Positions 17,102 to 26,199 of a stretch of 64,000 bases of DNA are shown here, in pieces. The notes beneath the pieces are model-generated. The model was not told where the DNA came from, did not search any database, and saw nothing but the letters and a program-made list of their open reading frames with translations. The DNA comes from Streptomyces sp. NBC_01571 (lineage in GTDB: Bacteria; Actinomycetota; Actinomycetes; Streptomycetales; Streptomycetaceae): contig NZ_JAPEPZ010000001.1 of assembly GCF_026339875.1 (NCBI RefSeq), forward strand, positions 7,192,001 through 7,256,000, read 5' to 3'. The position numbers were made by a program, and so were the translations under genes. How positions within the stretch are numbered: position 1 is the first letter of the stretch; the number at the start of each line of letters is the position of its first letter.

Positions 17102-17557
17102 ATGACAGGGGCCAAGACGGCGGTCGAATGGCTGGCATCCGTGGCGCCGGATCCCGAGGCCTGCCGCTGGGAGTGGGAGCGCAATCCGGCGGGGGTCGCG
17201 CTGCTGCCGGCCGGCCGGCTCTGGGACGTGCTGATCCTGCCGGGCCGGCTCGGCTACCCGACGCTCGACGTGCTCACCCGGGTGATCGACCAACCGGGCC
17301 CGGTGCTCGTCGACTTCGGTGATGCCCGGATGGGCTTCTTCGTGCCGCCGGGCACCGCGGCGCGCTGGCTCGGCACGGGGGTGCGCACGGCGGGGCACGG
17401 CACCTGGATCGTGGTGCCGTACCCGGGCCGGCTGACCGGCGGGGTCCGCTGGCTGGTCCCGCCGGACGGCACCGGAACGCTCACCGATCCGGCATTGCTC
17501 GAACTGGCCATGCACGAGGCGGCCGCGGGTCTCGCCGGAAACGAGAACCGACAGTGA
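17102..17557 (+). CDS. Small protein resembling the N-terminal part of primase-polymerase proteins
   Basis: 151 residues. I chose the ATG at 17102 because GAGAGAGGGAGG precedes it. The pattern W-x-W-x-R-N-P-A-G-V-A-L-L-PAGRLWDVL, then P-G-R-L-G-Y-PTLDVL, then GP-V-L-V-DFGDARMGFFVPPGTA recalls proteins annotated in actinobacteria as bifunctional DNA primase/polymerase N-terminal-like. The catalytic acidic residues of a true primase-polymerase are not obvious and the protein is short, so a nucleic-acid role is not established. No signal or membrane segment is present. The DasR-controlled chitinase gene begins 126 bp downstream. Confidence 0.6.
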   Translation: MTGAKTAVEWLASVAPDPEACRWEWERNPAGVALLPAGRLWDVLILPGRLGYPTLDVLTRVIDQPGPVLVDFGDARMGFFVPPGTAARWLGTGVRTAGHGTWIVVPYPGRLTGGVRWLVPPDGTGTLTDPALLELAMHEAAAGLAGNENRQ

Positions 17558-17609
17558 CCACGGGACCGGACCCGGCCGCCCACGGAAGCCGCGCCGACCG
17601 GCAGAGGTC

Positions 17610-17636
17610 TTGACAACCAGATTGGTCTGGACCAAG
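17610..17636 (+). promoter_or_regulatory. DasR-type operator (dre) and -35 box before the chitinase gene
   Basis: ATTGGTCTGGACCAAG at 17621-17636 contains the near-perfect palindrome TTGGTC-TG-GACCAA and matches the dre consensus ACTGGTCTAGACCACT for the GntR regulator DasR, with the same core GGTCTxGACC. TTGACA at 17610-17615 is an ideal -35 box five bases before it, so the operator would cover the spacer. The -10 box is weak. This predicts repression relieved by phosphorylated amino sugars. Confidence 0.8.
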
Positions 17637-17683
17637 TTGGGCGCGCTCCACCCTCCTGAATTCCCCCATGCCTGGAGGCAGTT

Positions 17684-19513
17684 GTGGAACGCACCGAACA
17701 CAGAGGCCCCAACAGACCGCTGCCGCTCCGCCGGAGGCTGCTCGCCGTCTGCACGGCCACCGTGCTGGCCCTGCCCGGCCTCGCCGCACTCTCGACGGCC
17801 GCCCGTGCCGCCGACGCCGACCTGGTCAGGAACGGCGGCTTCGAGACGGGCCTCGACGGCTGGACCTGTACGGCGGGTGCCGTCGTGAAGACACCCGTCA
17901 GGAGCGGCGGTTCGGCGCTCCAGGCGACCCCGGCCGGCAGCGACAACGCGCAGTGCTCGCAGACGGTGACCGTGAGACCCGACTCCTCGTACACCCTCGC
18001 CGGATACGTCCGGGGCAGCTATGTCTACCTCGGAGCGAGCGGCACCGGCACCACCGACGTCTCCGCCTGGACCCAGTCCGCGCCCGACTGGCAGCGCCTG
18101 ACCACCACCTTCCGCACCGGCCCGACCACCACCCGGGTCACGGTCTACACCCACGGCTGGTACGGCACCGGCGCGTACTACGCCGACGACCTCTCCCTCG
18201 TCGGCCCCGGCGCCGACGCGGGGCAGCCCCCGGCCGCGCCCACCGGCCTGACGGCCGGCACCGTCTCGTCCTCGACCGTCGCCCTGTCCTGGTCGCCGGT
18301 GACCGGCGCGACGGGCTACTCCCTCTACCGCGACGGTGTCAGGGTCCAGACGGCCACCGGGACATCGGCCACCGTGGGCGGGCTCGCGCCCTCGACGGCG
18401 TACGCCTTCCAGGTCGCCGCGACGAACGACGCGGGCGAGTCCGCGAAGTCGGCCACGGTGACGGCGACGACCTCCGCCGGTTCCGGTGGATCGACCGGGC
18501 TTCCCCCGCACGCCCTCGTCGGCTACCTCCACGCGAGCTTCGCCAACGGCTCCGGGTACACCCGCATGGCCGATGTCCCCGACAGCTGGGACGTCATCGA
18601 CCTGGCCTTCGGTGAACCGACCTCCACCACGTCCGGCGACATCCGCTTCACCCGCTGCCCGGTCGCCGAATGCCCCACGGTCGAGAGCGACGCCGACTTC
18701 AAGGCGGCGATCAGGGCCAAGCAGGCCGCGGGCAAGAAGGTGCTGATATCGATCGGCGGGCAGAACGGCCAGGTCCAGCTGACCACCGCGGCCGCTCGCG
18801 ACACCTTCGTCTCCTCGGTCTCGAAGATCATCGACACCTACGGTCTCGACGGCCTGGACATCGACTTCGAAGGGCACTCGCTCTCCCTGGACGCGAGCGA
18901 CACGAACTTCAAGAGCCCGACGACTCCGGTGATCGTGAACCTGATCTCCGCGCTGAAGACCCTGAAGGCCAGGTACGGCTCCGGGTTCGTCCTCACGATG
19001 GCCCCGGAGACCTTCTTCGTCCAGCTCGGCTACCAGTACTACGGCACGGGCAAGTGGGGCGGCCAGGACCCGCGGGCCGGCGCGTACCTCCCGGTGATCT
19101 ACGCCCTGCGCGACGACCTGACGCTCCTGCACGTCCAGGACTACAACTCCGGCCCGATCATGGGTCTCGACAACCAGTACCACTCCATGGGCGGCGCCGA
19201 CTTCCACATCGCCATGACCGACATGCTGCTCACCGGCTTCCCGGTCGCGGGAGACACCGGCAACGTCTTCCCGCCGCTGCGCCCCGACCAGGTCGCCATC
19301 GGCATGCCGGCCTCGGTGAACGCGGGCAACGGCTATGTGTCCCCGGCGGAGGTGGACAAGGCGCTGGACTGCCTGACGAAGCGGACGAACTGCGGCGCGT
19401 ACGCGCCCCACGGCACCTGGCCCGGACTGCGCGGCCTGATGACGTGGTCGGTCAACTGGGACCGGTTCGCGGGCTGGCAGTTCCAGCGGAACTTCGACGG
19501 CTACTTCGGCTGA
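17684..19513 (+). CDS. Secreted family 18 chitinase with CBM and fibronectin III domain
   Basis: 609 residues from a GTG start after GGAGGCAGTT. A signal peptide (R-R-R at 16-18, hydrophobic 19-36, cleavage after A-R-A near 42) is followed by a carbohydrate-binding module at 47-175 (LVRNGGFETGLDGW), a fibronectin type III domain at 185-265 (P-T-GLTAGTVSSSTVALSW), and a GH18 catalytic barrel at 277-609. The catalytic motif DxxDxDxE reads DGLDIDFE with D389, D392, D394 and E396. The enzyme hydrolyses chitin outside the cell. A dre site overlaps its promoter. The last 62 bases of the gene overlap the convergent PAP2 gene. Confidence 0.95.
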   Translation: MERTEHRGPNRPLPLRRRLLAVCTATVLALPGLAALSTAARAADADLVRNGGFETGLDGWTCTAGAVVKTPVRSGGSALQATPAGSDNAQCSQTVTVRPDSSYTLAGYVRGSYVYLGASGTGTTDVSAWTQSAPDWQRLTTTFRTGPTTTRVTVYTHGWYGTGAYYADDLSLVGPGADAGQPPAAPTGLTAGTVSSSTVALSWSPVTGATGYSLYRDGVRVQTATGTSATVGGLAPSTAYAFQVAATNDAGESAKSATVTATTSAGSGGSTGLPPHALVGYLHASFANGSGYTRMADVPDSWDVIDLAFGEPTSTTSGDIRFTRCPVAECPTVESDADFKAAIRAKQAAGKKVLISIGGQNGQVQLTTAAARDTFVSSVSKIIDTYGLDGLDIDFEGHSLSLDASDTNFKSPTTPVIVNLISALKTLKARYGSGFVLTMAPETFFVQLGYQYYGTGKWGGQDPRAGAYLPVIYALRDDLTLLHVQDYNSGPIMGLDNQYHSMGGADFHIAMTDMLLTGFPVAGDTGNVFPPLRPDQVAIGMPASVNAGNGYVSPAEVDKALDCLTKRTNCGAYAPHGTWPGLRGLMTWSVNWDRFAGWQFQRNFDGYFG

Positions 19514-20345
19514 CGCTCCGGTCGGGGAACAGGGCCGACGCCGTGAGCAGCACCGCGCACAGGCACCAGCTCGCCAGGACGTCCAGCGGCCAGTGGTACC
19601 CGCGGCGCACCAGGCCGAAGGCGACCGCCAGGTTCAGGGCGAGGCAGAGCCCCAGCAGTGCGCGGCGGGCGCGGGCGGTACGGAGTCGCGGAAGGAGGAG
19701 CAGGGTCGCGGAACCGTAGGCGACGACGGCCGTCGCGGTGTGACCCGAGGGGTAGAAGCCCGTACCCGGGCCCATGACCGGTGGGCCCGGGCGGGCGACG
19801 AGTTCCTTCAGCGGCACGATCACCGCCGGTAGGACCGCCATCGGCACCGCCGCGACGGCCGGGGCGCGCCACCAGCGTTCCCGTCCGGCCGCGCGGGCGG
19901 ACAGCGCCACGTACCCGAGGGTGACGGCCAGCACCGGTACCGCGACGGGCACGCCGCCCAGGTCGGCGAGGAGTTCGGAGAAGCGGTCCGGGTGGACCAG
20001 GGAGCGGCTGAGGCGCTCGTCCGCGCGGGCGAGGGGGCCGTGGGCCACGACCTGCCAGGTGATCAGCGCGAAGAGGGCGGCCGGAAAGCCGAGCAGCGCC
20101 AGGAGGCCGGGAAGGCCGAGGAGGAAGGTCGGCCGCCCCGGAACAGGGGGGGTGGTTCCGAGGCGGCCGTCCAGACCGGATCGTCGCGCGCCCCGGGGGG
20201 TTTGGGGCGGGCGACTGTCCGATCGGTGAGAAGATCCGGAGCCGGAAGCTCCGGGTGTGTGCGCGAGGGCACGACCAGGGCGAAGCTGGGGAGGCCTCGA
20301 CCCTGTGTCGCCCACAGTCCCCTGTGGGCGGGGTGTTTCTCTCAT
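19452..20345 (-). CDS. PAP2-family membrane phosphatase
   Basis: 297 residues as called, although the first 65 or so are low-complexity and the true start could be internal, shortly before the first hydrophobic segment (TFLLGLPGLLALLGF). The three phosphatase motifs are in order: K-x6-RP as KELVARPGPP, PSGHT, and R-R-GYHWPLDVL. About six transmembrane helices surround them. It should remove phosphate from a lipid such as undecaprenyl pyrophosphate or phosphatidic acid at the outer face of the membrane. Its 3' end overlaps the convergent chitinase gene by 62 bp. It lies downstream of gabT on the same strand, 171 bp away. Confidence 0.8.
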   Translation of the reverse strand: MRETPRPQGTVGDTGSRPPQLRPGRALAHTPGASGSGSSHRSDSRPPQTPRGARRSGLDGRLGTTPPVPGRPTFLLGLPGLLALLGFPAALFALITWQVVAHGPLARADERLSRSLVHPDRFSELLADLGGVPVAVPVLAVTLGYVALSARAAGRERWWRAPAVAAVPMAVLPAVIVPLKELVARPGPPVMGPGTGFYPSGHTATAVVAYGSATLLLLPRLRTARARRALLGLCLALNLAVAFGLVRRGYHWPLDVLASWCLCAVLLTASALFPDRSVSRSSRRSSAGTASPRTGPS

Positions 20346-20516
20346 CTGGGTAGAACCTACGGCAGGGGATGCGGCACCGACAGTCGCAAACGCGTCCTCT
20401 CATCCACCTCGCACACCTTCTTCACACGCTCTGCCCCCCGCCGCACCCGCCGCGGAACGAAGCGGAATCCGCCGTCGGCGGCCCGCCGGGCTCTGTTGCG
20501 GGTGCGGCGGCTGACG

Positions 20517-21851
20517 TCAGATGCGGGAGAAGGCCTGCTCGATGATGTCGAGGCCCTCGTTGAGGAGGTCCTCGCCGATGACCAGCGGGGGCAGGAAGCG
20601 GAGGACGTTGCCGTAAGTGCCACAGGTCAGGACCAGCAGGCCCTCCTGGTGGCAGGCCTTGGCGAGCGCGGCGGTCGCCTCCGGGTTCGGCTCCTTGGAC
20701 GCGCGGTCCTTCACCAGCTCGATGGCGATCATGGCGCCGCGGCCCCGGATGTCGCCGATGACGTCGAACTTCTCGGCCATGGCGGCCAGCCGGGCCTTCA
20801 TGACCGACTCGATGTTCTTCGCCTTGGCGTTGAGGTCGAGCTCCTTCATGGTCTCGATCGCGCCGAGCGCGCCCGCGCAGGCCACCGGGTTGCCGCCGTA
20901 GGTGCCGCCCAGGCCGCCCGAGTGCGCGGCGTCCATGATCTCGGCGCGGCCGGTCACGGCGGCGAGCGGCAGACCGCCCGCGATGCCCTTGGCGGTGGTG
21001 ATCAGGTCGGGGACGATGCCCTCGTCCTCGCACGCGAACCACTGGCCGGTGCGGCAGAAGCCGGACTGGATCTCGTCCGCGACGAAGACGATGCCGTTGT
21101 CCTTGGCGAACTGGCTGATGGCCGGCAGGAAGCCCTTCGCGGGCTCGATGAAGCCGCCCTCGCCGAGCACCGGCTCGATGATGATCGCGGCCACGTTGTC
21201 GGCCCCGATCTGCTTGTTGATCATGTCGATGGCCTGCGCGGACGCCTCGGCGCCGGCGTTCTCCGGGCCGGTCAGCCAGCGGTAGCCGTAGGCCACCGGA
21301 ACCCGGTAGACCTCGGGCGCGAACGGGCCGAAGCCGTGCTTGTACGGCATGTTCTTGGCCGTCAGCGCCATCGTGAGGTTCGTCCTCCCGTGGTACCCGT
21401 GGTCGAAGACGACGACCGCCTGGCGCTTGGTGTACGCACGGGCGATCTTGACGGCGTTCTCGACGGCCTCGGCGCCCGAGTTGAACAGCGCCGACTTCTT
21501 GGCGTGGTCGCCCGGCGTCAGCTCCGCCAGCGCCTCCGCGACGGCGACGTACCCCTCGTACGGCGTGACCATGAAACAGGTGTGGGTGAAGTCCTGGAGC
21601 TGGGCGGAGGCCCGGCGTACGACGGCCTCGGCACTCGCGCCGACCGACGTCACGGCGATGCCGGAGCCGAAGTCGATCAGGCGGTTGCCGTCGACGTCCT
21701 CGATGATGCCGCCGCCGGCGCGCGTGGTGAAGACCGGGAGCACCGAGCCCACGCCGGCCGCGACCGCGGCGGTACGGCGGGCCTGCAGCTCCTGCGACTT
21801 CGGGCCGGGGATGGCGGTGACGACGCGGCGCTCCTGCGGAAGTGCGGTCAT
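20517..21851 (-). CDS. gabT: 4-aminobutyrate aminotransferase
   Basis: 444 residues. The ATG at 21851 has AGGGAG six bases upstream; the frame is open further upstream but without homology. It is a class III PLP aminotransferase: an S-G-A-E-A-V-E-N-A-VKIAR segment near 120, DEIQSGFCRTG with the PLP-contacting aspartate, and the PLP lysine in LITTAKGIAGG. It transfers the amino group of GABA to 2-oxoglutarate, giving succinate semialdehyde. Combined with the upstream polyamine operon and the aldehyde dehydrogenase at 26716, it completes conversion of putrescine carbon to succinate. Transcription probably starts in the 420-bp interval shared with the divergent ATPase gene. Confidence 0.93.
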   Translation of the reverse strand: MTALPQERRVVTAIPGPKSQELQARRTAAVAAGVGSVLPVFTTRAGGGIIEDVDGNRLIDFGSGIAVTSVGASAEAVVRRASAQLQDFTHTCFMVTPYEGYVAVAEALAELTPGDHAKKSALFNSGAEAVENAVKIARAYTKRQAVVVFDHGYHGRTNLTMALTAKNMPYKHGFGPFAPEVYRVPVAYGYRWLTGPENAGAEASAQAIDMINKQIGADNVAAIIIEPVLGEGGFIEPAKGFLPAISQFAKDNGIVFVADEIQSGFCRTGQWFACEDEGIVPDLITTAKGIAGGLPLAAVTGRAEIMDAAHSGGLGGTYGGNPVACAGALGAIETMKELDLNAKAKNIESVMKARLAAMAEKFDVIGDIRGRGAMIAIELVKDRASKEPNPEATAALAKACHQEGLLVLTCGTYGNVLRFLPPLVIGEDLLNEGLDIIEQAFSRI

Positions 21852-22271
21852 GAGGGGCTCCCTGATGATCTTGCGAACCGGACGGTCCCCGGCGGACGGG
21901 GCGCCGGGCGGGTGTTTTCGGACGCTTGACTTCTTTCTTCGCAGGCTAGGGCCGGCCCTCGAGGGAAGGCATGCTCCATGTGGGCGTTGTCGGAAGGATC
22001 GGTTGTCCGTCGTGGACATAGAGGGAGGGCAGCAGGGTGCGGACCTGTACACCGTGGACAGGGGCACCCCTGGGCGGAGGCACCGCGCACAGCGGGAGCC
22101 GTCGCGCGCGGGCGGCGCCGAGGGTCCGGTGGTCCGTGCCGTCGCGCTCCTCGCCCCGGGAACCGCGAACTCGCCCGGCGGGGGCAGCCCCGTAAACGGT
22201 GAACTCGCCCCGCAGGGGCACTAGATTGACTCGCGGACGAAGCAGGGAGCGGCTGGTCAGGGGGCAGGGCG
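21852..22271. other. 420-bp divergent intergenic region, gabT and ATPase genes
   Basis: It holds the promoters of both divergent genes, but no single -35/-10 pair stands out. A short dyad TGTCC-n5-GGACA lies near 22013-22027. GGTCAGGGGGCAGGG precedes the ATG at 22272. No coding potential beyond very short frames is seen. Confidence 0.4.
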
Positions 22272-24398
22272 ATGGACAGCGACGGGACCCAGGACGCGCG
22301 GGGCACGCATGCCCGGCCGGTGCCGCGTCCGGCGGGACCGGCGGACGCGGCGGTGACACCACCCCGGCCGGCCCGGGCACCGGGCGTACCGCCGTTGCCG
22401 GACGGATCCGCGTTCCTGGCCTGGCTGCGGGCACCGCGGCCCGAGGCCGCCCCTGGGGTGTGGCGGTTCGGTTACCGGCCCCGGCCCGAGCAGGAGCCGG
22501 AACGGATCCCCGCCCGGCAACTGCTGAGCGGCGCGGTGATCGCCTTCCTGGTGGGCTGGCTGGTCTGGTCGCTGCTGTGGAACGGCTACCTCGGCGGCTG
22601 GTGGGTCCTGCCGCTCGAACTGTTCACCCCCGACTCCTGGCGCCACAGCGACGACCGGGTCGGCAACGCGTTCCTCTGGTACGGCTACTACACGCTGATC
22701 GCCCTCGCCATCATGATCGTCGTCGGCCGCCTGGGCCGCTGGGGTGAGGTCTGGCGGCGCTACGGACTGCCCGCGTGGCACCGCGCCGCCCCCGTCCACG
22801 AGCGCCAGCCCGCGCCCGAGGAGGACCCCGCCCAGTGGAACCACCTGCGCGCCGCCGGAGCCGCCGACGCCGCCGACCGGCTCGCCGCCGAGGCGGGCCG
22901 CGGGCTGATGCGCGATGTCGACCACGCCCGGATCGCCCGCGCCTGGCAGGGAGTGCGCAGCGGACGCCACAGCCTCGCCACGTTCACCGCCGCCGTGCTC
23001 AAGGACGGCGCCGCCGCCTGCCTGCACCCCTCCGGCGAGCGCGACCTGCCCGGCCGACTCGCCCGCCACGACCTGGTGACCGGACAGGTACGGCTCGGCG
23101 CGACCGCCGACGACCCGCGCAACCCCTACGCCTACCGCGACACCGGACTGGCCCTCGGCCCCGATCTGCTGGGGACCTCACTGCTCGCCGTCGGCCCCGC
23201 CGGCTCCGGCAAGACCGGCGCGGTCGTCTGGCCGCTCGCAGAGTCGCTGTGCCTGCACGCCCTCGCCGGGCGCGCAGCCGTCGTGGTGGTGGGCGCCGCG
23301 GGCGCCGGGCTCGGCCCCGTCGACGCGTACGACGTCGTCGTCCGGATCGGGAACCCCGAGTCCGTGTACGACCTCGACCTCTACGGCGGGACCACCGACC
23401 CCGACGAGGCCGCCGCGGTGCTCGCCGAGGCGCTGGTCGGGGACCTCGCCGACCCGCACCCCGGGGGCGACAGCCGGCGCTCGACCACCGTGCTCGCCCA
23501 GCTGCTCGGCCCCTACCGCGCCGTCCACGGGCGCTTCCCCTCCGTGCCCGAACTGCGGCAGCTCCTCGACGGGGCGCCCGGACCGCTCGGCGCGCTGCGC
23601 AAGGCACTGCAGGACGGCGGACAGGAGTCACTGCTGCGGGAACTCGACGCCCGGGAGCGCCAGATGGGGCACCCCGGCGACGTCGGAAGCGTCCTCGCGG
23701 ACCGTGTCGCGCTGCTCGACCGGCCCGCCTTCGCCGGCTTCTTCGACACCTCCGGACAGTCGCGGCCCTTCTCCCTGCGGGCCCTCGACCACCCGGTGCG
23801 GGTACGCGTCGACCTGCCCGCGCGCGGGCACGCCGACGCCTCACGGATCCTCGCGCGGCTCGTGCTCGCGCAGTTCACGGCGAGCGTCGCGGTGCGCGAG
23901 GACCGCTCGCTCTTCGCCTGTCTCGTACTGGACGACGCGACCGGACTGGTCACACCCGAGGCCGTACGGGGCATCCAGCGCCTGCGGTCGGGCAACGCCG
24001 GGGCCGTGCTGACGCTGCGCACGCTCGACGACGTACCGCGCCCCCTGCGCGGCCCCCTGCTCGGATCCATCGGATGCCGGATGGCGCTGTCCGGACTCAC
24101 CCCCTGGGACGGGCAGGACTTCGCCGAGGTGTGGGGCAAGGAGTGGATCGAGGCGCGGGACGTCACCGACCGGCAGATCATCGCGGAGACCCCGGCGGGG
24201 AAGGCCGTGCACATGCTGCGGCGGGTGATCACCGGGCACGCCCCGACCGCACGGGCCGTCACCGTCCGGCAGGTCGAACGGGAGCGGTGGTCCGCGTCCG
24301 AACTGGCGCACGGGGTACCGCCGGGGCACGCGGTGCTGTCGCTCACCACCGTGCGCGGTGAGCACGCGCCGCCCCTGCTGGTGGATCTGCGCGGCTGA
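22272..24398 (+). CDS. Membrane-anchored VirD4/FtsK-like ATPase of unknown role
   Basis: 708 residues. A Pro-rich N-terminus is followed by two transmembrane segments at about 87-108 and 130-155, then a cytoplasmic ATPase. Walker A is GPAGSGKTG at about 308-316. A Walker B-like strand reads LFACLVLDDATGL near 555. The C-terminal part has the motif G-S-I-G-C-RMALSGL. The layout (two helices, then a RecA-like motor) is that of type IV coupling proteins and TraD/FtsK relatives, but no relaxase, conjugation or secretion gene is nearby, so a DNA-transfer role is not supported. It is conserved-looking and not a recent insertion judging by codon use. It sits between gabT (divergent) and the PucR regulator. 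Confidence 0.7.
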   Translation: MDSDGTQDARGTHARPVPRPAGPADAAVTPPRPARAPGVPPLPDGSAFLAWLRAPRPEAAPGVWRFGYRPRPEQEPERIPARQLLSGAVIAFLVGWLVWSLLWNGYLGGWWVLPLELFTPDSWRHSDDRVGNAFLWYGYYTLIALAIMIVVGRLGRWGEVWRRYGLPAWHRAAPVHERQPAPEEDPAQWNHLRAAGAADAADRLAAEAGRGLMRDVDHARIARAWQGVRSGRHSLATFTAAVLKDGAAACLHPSGERDLPGRLARHDLVTGQVRLGATADDPRNPYAYRDTGLALGPDLLGTSLLAVGPAGSGKTGAVVWPLAESLCLHALAGRAAVVVVGAAGAGLGPVDAYDVVVRIGNPESVYDLDLYGGTTDPDEAAAVLAEALVGDLADPHPGGDSRRSTTVLAQLLGPYRAVHGRFPSVPELRQLLDGAPGPLGALRKALQDGGQESLLRELDARERQMGHPGDVGSVLADRVALLDRPAFAGFFDTSGQSRPFSLRALDHPVRVRVDLPARGHADASRILARLVLAQFTASVAVREDRSLFACLVLDDATGLVTPEAVRGIQRLRSGNAGAVLTLRTLDDVPRPLRGPLLGSIGCRMALSGLTPWDGQDFAEVWGKEWIEARDVTDRQIIAETPAGKAVHMLRRVITGHAPTARAVTVRQVERERWSASELAHGVPPGHAVLSLTTVRGEHAPPLLVDLRG

Positions 24399-24475
24399 CC
24401 GGGGCGTCCGGACATCAGGTCACCGGCCGACCGTACGGTGAGGCAGAATCGACATAGGTCGTTCATACGTTGCGG

Positions 24476-24493
24476 CCAAAAGATCCAAAAGAT
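24476..24493 (+). promoter_or_regulatory. 9-bp direct repeat before the PucR-type gene
   Basis: CCAAAAGAT occurs twice head to tail, 48 bases before the start of the regulator gene. The A-rich core is unusual in this GC-rich sequence. Such a repeat could be the operator of the regulator itself. Confidence 0.4.
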
Positions 24494-24540
24494 CACACCT
24501 CCCGTGGCCGTCGAAGATCCTGTGAAGACCTGAAGGTCCC

Positions 24541-26199
24541 ATGCCCCCCACGCTCGCCTCGCTCGTCCACCACTCCGCGCTCAAGCTGACCGTGCGGGCC
24601 GGCGAGGACCGACTGGACGTGCCCGTCCGCTGGGCCCATGTCAGCGAGCTCGCCGACCCCGTGCCGTACATGGAGGGCGGGGAGCTGCTGCTCATCACCG
24701 CGCTCACCCTGGACGCGGAGGACCCGGACGCCATGCGGCGCTACGTGAAGCGGCTCGCGGGAGCGGGGGTCGTCGGTCTCGGATTCGCGGTCGGCGTCAA
24801 CTACGAGGAGACCCCCAAGGCACTCGTCGACGCGGCCGAGGAGGAAGGGCTCCCGCTGCTGGAGGTACCCCGGCGCACGCCGTTCCTGGCGATCAGCAAG
24901 GCCGTGTCGGCCGCGATCGCCGCGGACCAGTACCGGGCCGTGACCGCCGGCTTCGCCGCGCAGCGCGAGCTGACCAAGCAGGCCCTGAGCGACGGCTCCC
25001 AGGGACTGCTCGCCGCGCTCGCCGGACAGGTGGACGGCTGGGCCGCGCTGTACGACGCCTCGGGCGCCGTCGTCGCCGCCGCGCCCGAGTGGGCCGGACG
25101 GCGGGCCGGGCGGCTCACCCCGGACGTGGAACGGCTGCGCGAGCGGCCCGCCCCCGCGAGTTCGGTGGTGGGCGGCGAGGACCGCGTCGAGTTGCACTCC
25201 CTCGGGACCGGACGCAGGCCCCGCGCCGCGCTCGCCGTCGGAACGGCCACCGCCCTCGGCACCGCCGAGCGGTACGCCGTGCACTCGGCGATCGCGCTGC
25301 TGACGCTCACCACCGAGCGGTCACGGCCACTGCACGCGGCCGAACAGCGGATCGGCGCGGCCGTGCTGCGCATGCTGCTCGCCGGCCAGCCCGAGCACGC
25401 CCGGACCGTGGCGGGGGACCTCTACGGGGAACTGCTCGACGCGCCCTTCCGGCTCATCCTGGCCGAGTCGGCGTCCGCCTCGGCGGCCCGGGCACACGCG
25501 GACGGGCACGCCAGGGTCGCCGCGGCGAAACCGTCCAAGGCCCAGGTGGTGGTGCCGGACACGAACGGCGACCCGCTCGGCGGGCTCGCCGAGATCGTGG
25601 AGTCGGCCGCGGCCCGCTCGGGCGAGTCCGTGCTCGTCGTGCCCGACGGCGAGCGACTGGTCGTGCTCGCGGTCGACGGAGGCGCGGCGGTGGCCGCGTG
25701 CGGGGAGTACGCCCTCGCCCTGGACGCCGCGCGGACCGGAGCCCGGGAGCAGCCGGCGGGCGAGGACGACGAGTTGGTCGTCGGCCTGTCGGCCCCGGCC
25801 GGGCCGATCGCCGCGGCCGCCGCCTACAAACAGGCCGAACAGGCGCTGTCCGTCGCCCGGCGGCGGGGGCGGTCGCTGGTCGAGCACGAGGAACTGGCCG
25901 CGGGATCGGTGCTGCCGCTGCTGGCGGACGACGCGGTGCGGGCGTTCGCCGACGGACTGCTGCGGGCGCTGTACGAGCACGACGCGACCGGGCGGGGGGA
26001 TCTGGTGGCCTCGCTGCGGGCGTGGCTGTCCCGGCACGGGCAGTGGGACGCGGCCGCCGCGGACCTTGGTGTGCACCGGCATACGCTGCGTTACCGGATG
26101 CGGAGGGTCGAGGAGATCCTCGGGAGGTCCCTCGACGATCCGGATGTGCGGATGGAACTCTGGCTGGCCCTGAAGACGACGGCTGCCGCCACCGAATAG
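24541..26199 (+). CDS. PucR-family transcriptional regulator
   Basis: 552 residues. The N-terminal PucR domain (about 1-125) contains the typical W-A-H-V-S-E-L-x-D-P-V-PYMEGGELLLITAL. The middle is GAF-like/GGDEF-derived. The C-terminal PucR helix-turn-helix is at about 495-545: LGVHRHTLRYRMRRVEEILG, then D-P-D-V-R-M-E-LWLAL. Family members control purine, GABA and polyamine catabolism genes. Its place next to gabT and an aldehyde dehydrogenase suggests it regulates amine use, as GabR/PucR-type activators do. A repeat at 24476-24493 upstream may be its own site. Confidence 0.88.
   Translation: MPPTLASLVHHSALKLTVRAGEDRLDVPVRWAHVSELADPVPYMEGGELLLITALTLDAEDPDAMRRYVKRLAGAGVVGLGFAVGVNYEETPKALVDAAEEEGLPLLEVPRRTPFLAISKAVSAAIAADQYRAVTAGFAAQRELTKQALSDGSQGLLAALAGQVDGWAALYDASGAVVAAAPEWAGRRAGRLTPDVERLRERPAPASSVVGGEDRVELHSLGTGRRPRAALAVGTATALGTAERYAVHSAIALLTLTTERSRPLHAAEQRIGAAVLRMLLAGQPEHARTVAGDLYGELLDAPFRLILAESASASAARAHADGHARVAAAKPSKAQVVVPDTNGDPLGGLAEIVESAAARSGESVLVVPDGERLVVLAVDGGAAVAACGEYALALDAARTGAREQPAGEDDELVVGLSAPAGPIAAAAAYKQAEQALSVARRRGRSLVEHEELAAGSVLPLLADDAVRAFADGLLRALYEHDATGRGDLVASLRAWLSRHGQWDAAAADLGVHRHTLRYRMRRVEEILGRSLDDPDVRMELWLALKTTAAATE

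Noticed and set aside
19501..20403. An alternative 300-codon minus-strand frame in the PAP2 region.
   Set aside because: It lacks the KxxxxxxRP and PSGHT motifs, which are in the frame ending at 19452.
22272..24398. The VirD4/FtsK-like gene as a sign of an integrated conjugative element.
   Set aside because: No integrase, relaxase, attachment site or tRNA gene nearby, and the flanks are ordinary metabolic genes.
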